This document shows, one piece after another, positions 54,809 through 64,000 of a DNA stretch of 64,000 nt. This DNA comes from Porphyra umbilicalis (taxonomy: Eukaryota > Rhodophyta > Bangiophyceae > Bangiales > Bangiaceae). The position numbers and the translations under genes were made by a program. How positions within the stretch are numbered: the first letter of the stretch is position 1; every line of letters starts with the position of its first letter. The notes beneath the pieces were generated by a model that saw nothing but the letters and a program-made list of their open reading frames with translations, did not search any database and had not been told where the DNA came from. The stretch is taken from the NCBI GenBank assembly GCA_002049455.2, contig KV918761.1:496001-560000 (forward strand), given 5' to 3'.

Positions 54809-55249
54809 TGGAGGTGAACGGGAGAGGGTAGGCCACGCGGTCTGGTGCCCCGGCCAACTTTCTGTGCCACGTGCTGGCTTTTTTTCTCCCATGCTTACTG
54901 CACTCTATTGCTGCTGTTCTCGCTTGGCTCTCCTCAACCCCTGGTTGAAGTGAGGTCACTCCCTATGCATTGGCCCAGATACAACGTCGACTTGCTTGGA
55001 CACCCGCACCGTTCGACCGCTGTTGGCTTCGTTCTGGATGCCTACGCTTTACATTTTGACTTGCACCGCAATAGCAAAACAGCGACGACATGCATGAAGC
55101 GAGTGTCTCTACAACATCGTACCAAAAAGAAACGAATGCATGTCAGGGGCATGGCGTCGCGGAACCGCGACGGCCACTCCGCACCCCCCGAGCTCATATC
55201 AACTCAGTTAATCGCGCGCGCCGACCGCACCCACAATGTACAGTACACG
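54809..55249. other. Intergenic region between convergent genes
   Basis: 441 bp between the antiporter stop and the stop of the minus-strand gene. Pyrimidine-rich at 54880-54940; no clear polyadenylation signal identified. Confidence 0.4.
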
Positions 55250-56362
55250 CTACACAAGCGCATGGGCGCTCGGCCGCCCCGCGAAGCGGATCAGCTTGCG
55301 GTTGCTGGCAGCGCCGACAGCGGCCGGCGGCCGTCCAATGGCAAACCGCACATAGTCGTCATCAAAGATGGAGATGCGCGCCTTGGTCTCCCGCGCAAAC
55401 CCAACCTCCGTCGAGACGCGTCGCGGCGTCGGGATGGGGGTCCCCGCCCGAGGCGGCGCCGTCGGCTTCTTCTTGGCCGCCATCGGTGGCGGCGCGTACC
55501 GCTGCGGCGTCGGCGCGGGGGTGCTGGCCGCGGACTTCTTGGACACGCTCATCCCCGCCTCCTGGGCCACACTCGCTACGGCGGCCTTGGTGACGCCCGC
55601 CGCCGTCTCGACGGTCGAGCCCGTCACGGTTGTTTCCGCGTCGGCCGCCCGCCGACGACGGATGCGTGCGAGCGTGCGGCGCAGCGCGTTGCGGCGCGTC
55701 GCACCCCAGCGGTAGCGCCGGCGGCGGGCGGGCTCGGTGCGTCCCCCGCGGCCGACCCCCCCTGAGCCGAGCGACATGCACCCAACCGTCTCGCCGACGG
55801 CATCCGTCGGCTCGGGGGTGGGCTGGCTCACGCCCACAAGTGACGGCAGCTCCATCGACAGCTCGTCGTCAAACACGCGGAAGGCATGTGACTCATCTTG
55901 CTGCGTGTCACGGCGTTGGAGGAGATAGGCCATGGCCGACTTGTTGCGCTCGCCGCCCGCCCGCCACCGGCGGCGCGCGACCGCCCGCGCGTCGATGCTT
56001 GCATCGGTGGAGCGGCGGCCTTCGGCCGACACGGTCGCAGACGCCCAGGTGATGGAGGAGCCAATGCTCCCGTCCGTGTGGCGGAAGCCCCCGCTCTCAA
56101 TAGCAAAAGAGGGGGCTTCACTGTCAAGGGACACCGGTGCGTCAGAGGGGAGAGGCGGCAGCGGGCGTTGGCGTGGACGCCTCGGCGCCCGGTGGCGGCT
56201 CATGCTCTCCGCCGTCGCCTCGGCAGCGACGCTCTCTACCGCGGCCGAGGTCGCGCCGGGGACGGCCGCGAGCTTACGTAACAGCATGTCGTCGCGGCGG
56301 CCGTCATGCTCAATGGTAAAACAATTCTTGAACATGGTGTGCGATGAGGGGGGTGAAGGCAA
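55250..56362 (-). CDS. Protein of unknown function (370 aa)
   Basis: Single frame, convergent with the antiporter. I do not recognise a domain. Visible: an N-terminal segment FKNCFTIEHDGRRDDMLLRKL, a Pro/Arg-rich part, a segment MAYLLQRRDTQQDESHAFRVF, an acidic strip, two Arg-rich patches (ARRRRYRWGATRRNALRRTL, ARIRRRRAAD), an Ala-rich helix, and a C-terminal block rich in short-linear-motif-like prolines ending ISIFDDDYVRFAIGRPP. The amino-acid balance is less biased than in chance frames here, which favours a real gene. The start could be 56362 or the Met at 56335. No membrane segment or signal seen. The Arg patches would suit nucleic-acid or membrane binding; this is speculation. Confidence 0.55.
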   Translation of the reverse strand: MPSPPSSHTMFKNCFTIEHDGRRDDMLLRKLAAVPGATSAAVESVAAEATAESMSRHRAPRRPRQRPLPPLPSDAPVSLDSEAPSFAIESGGFRHTDGSIGSSITWASATVSAEGRRSTDASIDARAVARRRWRAGGERNKSAMAYLLQRRDTQQDESHAFRVFDDELSMELPSLVGVSQPTPEPTDAVGETVGCMSLGSGGVGRGGRTEPARRRRYRWGATRRNALRRTLARIRRRRAADAETTVTGSTVETAAGVTKAAVASVAQEAGMSVSKKSAASTPAPTPQRYAPPPMAAKKKPTAPPRAGTPIPTPRRVSTEVGFARETKARISIFDDDYVRFAIGRPPAAVGAASNRKLIRFAGRPSAHALV

Positions 56363-59300
56363 CGCAAAGAAGGATCAGTCGGGGAGGATGCCGGTCACGA
56401 CGGAGCCAATGCCGATTGTTGGAGAAGGCTGGAGTACGCGTCGCTCGGTGCGGTGCAGTCGGCCAGGGGCTTTAACCCCCCGCGCTCGGTTATCCCGCGG
56501 TACTCCGCCGGGCATGCTTGCCAGCGCCGTTAGACCGCGCTGCAGTGGCTGCTGGCACCACACGCCACTTTTTGCAACCCTGCAATGGGTCTGCGCCAGC
56601 ATGTATTCGTCCAGCCAGGAGTGGACACGACGAGCGCCTCTCTTGCGATCCCACTGGTGAGGTGCGGGGATAACCGCGTGCGGGACAACCGGCACTCGCG
56701 ACACTGGCACCGCTACGCCCAACCGCCTTCGTGGTGCGGTGGTGGAGCGAGCGTTTCGGGCTCTGGTCGGCTGCCAGGCCTCGCCAGGCCAAGTGCCGCA
56801 TCACGATAGCCGCGCGGCAACGGGCGCCTCGCCCGGTATGACACTGACCTGGGTGGCTTGCAGGAGCGCACCCCACCGCGCCACTCTGCGCTTGGGGCTC
56901 TGCTTCATCGGGCAGGGGGCTTGCGCGAAGGTCGCAGACGATGCTGACGCTTTATGGGAGCGCTACTCTGTCTCCGCGTCCGCCGCCTCCGAGTCATGCG
57001 CGAGGGCGGTCGGCCAGTTGGTGGCGGTGGCGCCGTGGGAAAGTAGTCAGCATCGAGAAAGACCCGCCGGCCAGCGAGAGTGATCGACTGGACCAGCTGT
57101 CGAGGACGCAGCATGCAGGGGAGGCGGACCTGACACTAGATGAAACCGCCACCACCATGAAGGGTCGAGGCGACCGCATCTCGGAGAGATGCGCACCACG
57201 CCAGGCACGAGCTATCATTGCTGATGAAAGATCACGACGCTCACCATCGTTGAGCTCATTCATTGGAAGGGCCGGTGGTGGGCGACTGCTCCTGGCCCAT
57301 TCGCACCTGCGCGAGGCGTACCAGTCGCGGAGCGGAAGGGATCTCCCTGTGGACCACTCATCTGTCATGGGCGGCAAGAACCTTGGCAACCGTGTGTGAC
57401 CCAGCAGTGACGCGGCTGTGACGCGTCCGGCTTCGCCCTAAGGAGCGCCTCAGCAGGGCGGACCAGGCCCATCCATGCGAAATTGCTCAAATTACGCGTG
57501 CCACACGGCCCACTCATCGATCCGCTGCTCGTGTGGGGCTCACGGTTGTGGGTTCGTCTGGAGCCTGCACCGAGCTGTCAACTGACAGTGCCCCTCAAGA
57601 AACGGCCCTCCTGAGTGGCCAGGAGGCTTCTGTCCAAGTGGCGCGAAAGAGCCTGCGCAACGTGAAGGTCCCCCAGGCCATACACGCGGTCTTGCGCATG
57701 TACCATTCTGTACGTGCATGGGACTCTCAGTTGTCGCGGACCACTGGGTTTGTCGGCACCGGACCGTGCCAATTTCCATATTGTCATTTAAGGATCCGAG
57801 ACGAAGCTCTCCGTTTACACAACTCGCTGGAGGACGGCCAGAATCCTTCGGACGAATGCTCTGGCATGACTTAATGCGGTCCTCCTCACATTTTGAGCGA
57901 TGCACACCAATGCACATTGCATGCACACACAGTCTCATTGGCCGAGGCTTCACTCTGGGGATCCGGCCACATCGATGGCTGTGGGTCTTTTGTTTTTCTC
58001 TTCTGTTCTGGCTGGCATCCGCCTTAATTGGGATGATGGCAACAAGCAACAGTGAATTCTTGCAATAACGTCGGGGATAATTTAACCTGGTCACTGTAGT
58101 TTTCCACGTACAACCGTCTCCAGGTCGCGGAGTCGCCGGTCTTTTCGAAAACGATCTTATGGACGCGGTTTTCATAGCGAGATATAATTGAATGCATATC
58201 GAAGATACATTTCATAGGGTACCTTCATCCACTTTTGAGCATGTCCAAAATAACTCCCGCGATGTCGAGTGCGGGTGCACTGACAGGATTTCATCAGGTC
58301 AACTGCCAAGCCGCCTACGACGTGGCCTCACGCGCCCCGCCACCCGCGCTCTCGTTGCCGCACCGCCGGTCGCTGGGGCCACGCGCTCGTCCGCCAGCTT
58401 GCGACCCCCCCCCCCAGCTATGGCAGCGGCGGTGGCGGCCGCCGCCCCCACCGCCCTACGGGAAAAAACGCAGGATAAAACCCGGATCACAGGCGCAGTT
58501 CCCTGGCCTTTAGGACAGGGTGCTCTCAAAGTGTAGTGATGCACACATATACTTAGATCAAGGGACTTGCTCTCCGTTTCAGAGGTGGCAGTCTGCATTC
58601 GTGTCCTCAGGGATCTGAGGGCGTGTCAGTGTTGGAAGGGTCGCGATGACTCTAAAAACGAATGGAGTTACGTGGCTGAGAAGGACTGTCCTGCCACAGG
58701 GGTCACTGGACCCGGACGGCGCCTGCCTCCGTGCCCCCTCTACCGCCCCGAGTTGCGCGCGGTGACCGCGCGCAACGACTTCCGGCGGTTGCTGACGCCA
58801 TCTAGCGGCGCGGTTACAGGCGCCTCGTCGCGCGGCGATCAGTCCCACCCGCCCGCCCGTGCGCCGTGTCGGCCGCCCTGCCCGCCGTGCGTAGGTGTGC
58901 TGCGCGGCGGAGTGACGACCTCGCCCGTGGGCGCCGCGCGACGCCGGCGGGCCGCCGCCGCTGCGGTGGCGGAGGCGGCACCCCTTTCCCCGCCCGACGC
59001 CCCCCTCACCACGACAACGTGGCTGTACGTGCCTCCGTGCGCGCTCGCGGCCATAGAGGCGGCCGGCGTGCCCAGTGTCAATGCGTCGTCGAGCGCGGCA
59101 CCGCCCTGAAGGCCAGGGTATTGCACGCACGTGCCTGGAATTTACAGACCCGTTGGGCTGCGATCGGAACCGGGATAAAACCCGGATCGATGGCACTTTG
59201 ATTGGCCCACAATCGCCCTCACGGACAGCCGACAGCAGCATAGTGCCTCGACATTATCCTCATCATTACAGCCGTTCTGTGACCACATTCAGTACCATGA

Positions 59301-59933
59301 CTTCATTTATTGGAACCATACGCACAGGCCACGAGGACGGAAGACTGCAACCACGGCCACGGCCACGGTCACCCACCTCCACTACCACCCCCATATGCAC
59401 CGTCATAAAAGCGAAGACAGAGCCAAGCCCGTCACAGCCCTGCCCATTGCGGCGTGACTGCCGCGGCCGCGCTCCATGCGCTCGCTGCCTCTCCGTCGAC
59501 GGCGATGCGTCGCTCGTTGCCCTGCGCGTGGTGGTCCTCGGTCGCCCGTATGGCGTGCGACCCCCAACGCCCGTGTCATAGGGCGAAGCAGGTGGATGGC
59601 TGTTCCCCCCCCCCGACTTGTCCCTGCTGGCGTGCTGGACGGGCCTGCGGTCGTTCATGTGGGAGTCACCGCCGCCCGGGCCCTACAAGAAATGTACCCG
59701 CGATATCGGGGGTTGTTTGAGGTCCAAAATCGCGGGTCTTCGGTGCGAGAAATCGCGGGTTTTTCCGCGATTTCGGACTCGCGATCGGTGGCACTTTGAT
59801 TCGCTCACATGCCACCACGTGTTCTACGTGATTGGTTGAGAGTGCCTCTCATCGTACACCCTCCGCCACTGCTTCCTGTCAGGTTCGTTCTTCGTTTGAA
59901 ATGGAGCTCGGCTACTGTTTTGTCTACAGTCGC
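56363..59933. other. Stretch without a confident gene
   Basis: Open frames on both strands without domains. A 95-codon minus-strand frame (58839-59126) has GC-rich, gene-like composition but nothing else. GGATAAAACCCGGATC occurs near 59171 and a variant near 58470; a GATCGNTGGCACTTTGATT block occurs near 59185 and 59784; and a hairpin GAAATCGCGGG / TCCGCGATTTC lies at about 59749-59774. Confidence 0.4.
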
Positions 59934-61453
59934 CTACCTATTATCTGATGCTGGCAAAATAGTCCGTCGCGGTCGCGGCGTTGGCTTCCGACCGGGCCGC
60001 GGTCGTGCCAGCGCCGCCGCGACGCGCCGCGCCCACAACCGCGTCGCCCCCCGCGACGGTGTCGGCACCAGCCATCCCCCCCCTCCCCCCCTCGAGCGCG
60101 CGCGCGCATCTGCGCCCACCGAAACACCCGCACCAACAGCACCTCGAACCACACCCGCAGGCGACGACCCAATGCCGGGCTCACCGGCGCTCGCGCCGGC
60201 AACAGCCGAGCGCGAGGACGTCGCCGAGTCGGGTGCCGCGTCGCAGCAGCAGCGTGCGTACGAGGCCTTGTTGTTGATAGCCCGCGAGAGGAGGGCGCAC
60301 GCCCCCCACGACCGCACGCACGCCCTCAAGCGGGGCTCGTGGAGCTCAACGTATGATACCGCCTGCTCAATGTCTTGCCGTGCCTGATAGCCCCACGTGT
60401 GGCAACTCGTGAAGTATTCCTTGATGGCAGCCCGCACGACCGAGCGGACAAAGCGCTCGCTGTCTGGGGGGATACCCACGGCGCTGCTGCCGTAAACAGG
60501 CATCTTGTTGATTGGTGGCGGGGGAGCGGCCAGCGTCCGCCCAGCCACGTGCGGATCCTCCGGGAGGTCAACACCGCACCGGCCGTTCGTGTGCGCCCGC
60601 CCCAAACGCGATCGCTGGCAGCGGCAGTGGGATGTGGTCGCCCCCACCCCCTGGCCGCCGGACTCATGCGGTGGCGACGGCCTCGGCAGATGCGCGCGCC
60701 GCCGCCCATCGGGTGTAGGTGGGTGCGGCGCAGCCGGAGGCGCCAGCCGTCCGCCGCTCGCGCCATCACGAGTCCCGCCCGAAACAGACGAAGCGCGCGT
60801 AGCCGCCGCTGGATCCAACGAACTCTGCGACAATCCACCCAAAGAATTGGTGTTCCGCCCACGACCGTCCGCGGCCCCCGCTCGACAGGAATCTGACCCC
60901 ACCGCTAAAGTGTGAGGGACCGTATTCAATTCATCACCACACGGGCGAACGCCAGGACGGGGCGTCCCCCTTGGGGGTGGCGCTGGCGCCCTCCGCGGCG
61001 GCGGCCGAGGAGCTCGCCGACGCGAAGGGGCCTGTCGCGCGACTGCCACAGAAGAAGACGGCGACGGCGGGGATGGATGGGGCGGCGGTCTGGGGGAGGG
61101 GGGTCCAGGGGAGGGGGGTGCACGGCGCTGCGCCGCGGATCTTGGCGGCGCGCGCCGACGTGATGGAGTAGATGATAAAGCAGCAGCCGCTGTCGCCGAA
61201 GCGAGCTCAGCCCCAAGCTCTTCCAGCATCAAACAAAAAATCCAAGACACAGGTAATGAATAAATGAGCAGAAGCAAGCTACTTGTTAGCCGAAAGATAC
61301 ACATGGAACGGGAGAAGCACGACGTGACGTTGTCACGGCCACACCAAATCTTACAAGCAGAATAAGAAGTGCTGCAACAGCAAGACAACAGGAAGCACAC
61401 GCAATCGTACCTGAATCACATGTGGCGCGAGTACGCTTGCGCGTAGACGGCAT
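59934..61453 (-). CDS. Protein of unknown function, two exons (~442 aa)
   Basis: Exon 1 (61453-61411) encodes MPSTRKRTRATCDS. A GTACGA donor and a GGAAG acceptor give a 191-nt intron, phase 1, and exon 2 (61219-59934) continues with E-LGAELASATAAAAL. The unspliced frame would instead carry a Cys-rich hydrophobic leader, which argues for the intron. After a Pro/Arg/Ser-rich region, the only compact segment is near the C-terminal half: MPVYGSSAVGIPPDSERFVR, SVVRAAIKEYFTSCHTWGY, QDIEQAVSYVELHEPRLRAC. Family unknown. It lies downstream of, and on the same strand as, a CACTA/Plavaka-like transposase and could be that element's second protein. Confidence 0.5.
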
Positions 61454-62192
61454 CGTGATTGGCACTGGATCGAAAGAACACAAAAGGAAGAAGATCAGGA
61501 GCACTAGTCGCCGACAGAAACGGTGTTGCAGGGTGCTACAAGAGGGCTGACGACGAGAGAGTGAGACGATGATAATTGGGGTGGAATAGGAGAGGGGGGG
61601 GGCAAGGACGATGAGGGCGGACGTCGTGCATGAAGACAAAACCGGCGACGTGACGGTAAGAGTGCAGGGGAGGGTGTCGTGTCGCTTCGTGCGACGAAGT
61701 TTGTCTGGGGGCACGCCGGTTTGTGGCTTTCTTGCGGCACAGCCGACGGCGGTTGTTCAGAAACGTTTGCTACGCCCTGGACGGAGTCACCAATTCGGGT
61801 TGGCGCGGACCAATTCTTGTAAGCCAGCTAAGTACAACGATTATACAATCCACTGGTGTAGCACGCCCCAGGCGTGCTGCACAACCCTAACCAGTACTAA
61901 GCGAGCGTCGGCCTCAGCCTGAGATTTCGGTGGGGTCGCTCCGCGAATGCAACATGTTCGGCACCCAGCATCCCTCCTCTCGACCACAAGCACTGGCACC
62001 GTTTCTGAAAAAAGCACGGTTATCTGAGTGTCCTTAGCCATTGCCGCAATGCCTTTTCAGACCGCTCGTGGGATGCGTGGCCAAGCATGCAGCATGATCA
62101 CAAAACCATTTCACAGTAGTGGCCACCGTACGGCACGCTCATGTAAAGAGAGCACGAATCTACACCCTCCTCGCTACAACCAACAGCGGCAA
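61454..62192. other. Short non-coding stretch
   Basis: Between the unknown two-exon gene and the transposase end. Nothing recognised. Confidence 0.45.
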
Positions 62193-63992
62193 TCATCGCT
62201 CATCCGAGAAAGGCTCCCGATCGAACAACACAAAGTGCACTCCCTCTCGTTCCAAAGTCCCCACCACCGCGTCCATGGCGCCCGCAGGCGCATAGTAGCG
62301 GACTCCATCAGCACTCAAAAAACAGTCAATGCCAAAACGTTGGGCTGGGTAGCCGCTCCGGCCGGCCCGGTCCTGCGCGGACTTGACCGGTGCGACATAC
62401 GCAAACGCCAGCGGACGACCGTCAATGTGCACCAACGCATAATGTAGCACCGCGCCGTACGTTGAGACAGGTACTTCCACCACTCGACCGTCTCGCCGCC
62501 GTCTCTTCTCCTTCGAATTAATTCGCAGGAGGTAATTCCGGCGGCGGTGCTGGGCCGAGTCCGAGCCGAGGGGCTTCGACCCAGAAATTGTCCCATCGGT
62601 CAATTTGAGACGGAAGTACTTCATCGCCAAAATAGTAGACGGCAAGTCCGTGACACCTTCCGATGCAAGGGCCGCCCGCATCGCCGTCAATTCTGGTCCC
62701 ACAAGCGGCGCCGCCAACACACGCGGCGGCAGTAGAGTCACCGTCCAGCGCCACTCTTGCCCAGACACTCCAGCAGGGAGCTCCACGCTGCCTCGGGGGG
62801 CGCCCTCGCGCCGGCGCTCCTTCCCGGTTGCTGCTGCCCATTCAGCCGGTGCATAGGTTTCTCCAAATGAGGTGATCAACTCCGCCTGGATGCGCCGCGT
62901 CACTGCTCCGGCGAGGTAGGCGCTTGGGTTCGAGTGGGAGTGGATGAGGGTCCCCAACTCCCCGACTTTGCGCTCGGCGGGAAACTGCCATGACGCCCAC
63001 ACCGGCCCGCTCGCCCGCATGCTGGGAACGAGGTCGAGCACAGCCGCAATGATTGACCTGCACAGCGGCAGGCGCTCATACGTCCCACAGTACACGTTGG
63101 TGTAGTACAGGTGTACAAAGCGCTTCAGGCGCGCCTCCACCGCCGTCAGCTCCGGCGCGGACAGACCTCGAGGGAGGAAGAGGACGCGGCAGGCCTTGCA
63201 CAGGGCCATTAGCATTTGGAAGTACACGTCCGGAATTCGCCGCACTAATTGGACTTGTGCGGTGGACACCAACCAGTACATCCAGTCCACGGCCTTAAAC
63301 GATCGGAATTGGAGGTCGATGTTTCGCAACGACCGCGCCTGCGCCATGGGCACCGTTCGCCTTGCCGCAACCATCTCGCGGCCAATCACCGCTACAGTTG
63401 CGGGAGACAGGACGTAATCTTCATTGGCCACGCCCTCCACTGGCACTTTGCCAGCAAATAGCTTCCATAGCAGCGGGGCCACGTTTTGCATCAAGAGATG
63501 CATAGCGTCATAGGGAGCGGCTGCAGGTCCGATACGCCACAGGTGCGACAAATGGGGATAGGCCTGCCGCATAGCGTTAGAAGGTGCAAAGAGCAGTGAA
63601 TGACCTTTGACTCCCGACTTCTTCGATAGGGCTTTTTGGAAGGCCAAGGATCGTCCGATTGACCTGGCCTCCTCAACCTCATCCGCGTCCCGTTGCATCC
63701 TCTCGGCGGACCGTCGCGGCACGGTACAGCCCTCGATGGAGAAAAGGATCTCGCCACTAGTCGGGTCCCTTGGAGGGAAGTAGTGGTGATTGCTGGCCGC
63801 GTGATACACCCCGTGAAATTCACGACTCCGGCTCGGGGAATACCCATTATACCCCGTGATATTCAACAGAATATCGAACGCCGACATGTCAGCCGTGAAT
63901 TGAACCACATGTGCTCGCACAGTGCGGAGTTGGGAGGATCCAGCAATGCGAATGTCCGGAATTCCGCGCGCAAGCTGGTTCAGCTCCGCCAC
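62193..63992 (-). CDS. CACTA/Plavaka-like transposase, C-terminal 599 codons (gene continues off the window)
   Basis: The frame is open to the window edge, so the N terminus is missing here. Seen: a strand FDILLNITGYNGYSPSRSRE, KGHSLLFAPSNAMRQAYP, the family-typical PYDAMHLLMQNVAPLLWKLF, then FKAVDWMYWLVSTAQVQLV, a helical region, SIIAAVLDLVPSMRASGPVW followed by ASWQFPAERKVGELG, and a C-terminal domain with YFRLKLTDGTISGS. The DAMHL...N...W and GPVW...FP.ER order is that of CACTA-related Tnp2/Plavaka transposases. It is clearly different in sequence from the copy at 2379-6892. No internal defect seen in the visible part. Ends at 62193 (FDREPFSDER). Confidence 0.8.
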   Translation of the reverse strand: MAELNQLARGIPDIRIAGSSQLRTVRAHVVQFTADMSAFDILLNITGYNGYSPSRSREFHGVYHAASNHHYFPPRDPTSGEILFSIEGCTVPRRSAERMQRDADEVEEARSIGRSLAFQKALSKKSGVKGHSLLFAPSNAMRQAYPHLSHLWRIGPAAAPYDAMHLLMQNVAPLLWKLFAGKVPVEGVANEDYVLSPATVAVIGREMVAARRTVPMAQARSLRNIDLQFRSFKAVDWMYWLVSTAQVQLVRRIPDVYFQMLMALCKACRVLFLPRGLSAPELTAVEARLKRFVHLYYTNVYCGTYERLPLCRSIIAAVLDLVPSMRASGPVWASWQFPAERKVGELGTLIHSHSNPSAYLAGAVTRRIQAELITSFGETYAPAEWAAATGKERRREGAPRGSVELPAGVSGQEWRWTVTLLPPRVLAAPLVGPELTAMRAALASEGVTDLPSTILAMKYFRLKLTDGTISGSKPLGSDSAQHRRRNYLLRINSKEKRRRRDGRVVEVPVSTYGAVLHYALVHIDGRPLAFAYVAPVKSAQDRAGRSGYPAQRFGIDCFLSADGVRYYAPAGAMDAVVGTLEREGVHFVLFDREPFSDER

Positions 63993-64000
63993 GAGAGGGT

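Overview
The window is nuclear DNA from a GC-rich eukaryote. It has GT-AG introns with GTACGT or GTAAGT donors, no operons, long homopolymer runs of G and C, and a dense load of DNA transposons plus one LTR retroelement. A GT7-type chondroitin-synthase-like glycosyltransferase beside very GC-rich host genes fits a red macroalga, perhaps of the Porphyra/Pyropia type. That assignment is inference; no rRNA or organelle marker confirms it.

Left part (1-21.6 kb), mobile DNA: a multi-exon Plavaka-like transposase gene (2379-6892) whose third intron carries a 242-bp hAT-type MITE; a fold-back mariner-like MITE (7667-7812); a PIF/Harbinger unit made of a transposase (about 9887-11160) and a convergent companion ORF (11227-12499); a degenerate ~121-bp tandem array (14697-15500); an intact Tc1/mariner-type transposase (15554-16579); and a short copy of a Cys/His-rich zinc-binding family (20131-20496).

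Middle (21.4-35.9 kb): a Ty3/gypsy element (21610-34730, 650-bp LTRs, GTTGC target duplication) sits inside a minus-strand host gene encoding an extended PHD (ePHD) finger of BRCA1/BARD1 type. The retroelement has itself been hit by a 1,256-bp hAT-type insertion (27758-29013), which contains a 298-bp TA-flanked MITE (28044-28341), and by a second copy of the 242-bp MITE (31096-31337). It also has a ~500-codon antisense ORF next to its 3' LTR.

Right part: a longer member of the zinc-binding family (37317-38798), a pogo/Tigger-like transposase (40893-42863), then a host block. The host block holds a 97-residue, three-exon membrane-protein gene (45228-46403, minus), a type II membrane GT7-like glycosyltransferase (47555-49610), an EF-hand CPA2/KEA-type cation:proton antiporter (52182-54808) and a convergent protein of unknown function (55250-56362). 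The end carries an unknown two-exon gene (59934-61453) and the C-terminal part of another CACTA/Plavaka-like transposase that runs off the window (62193-63992). The host genes do not form an obvious pathway: one would act in Golgi glycan synthesis, one in ion exchange, one is perhaps mitochondrial, and one was a chromatin or DNA-repair reader now broken by the retroelement.
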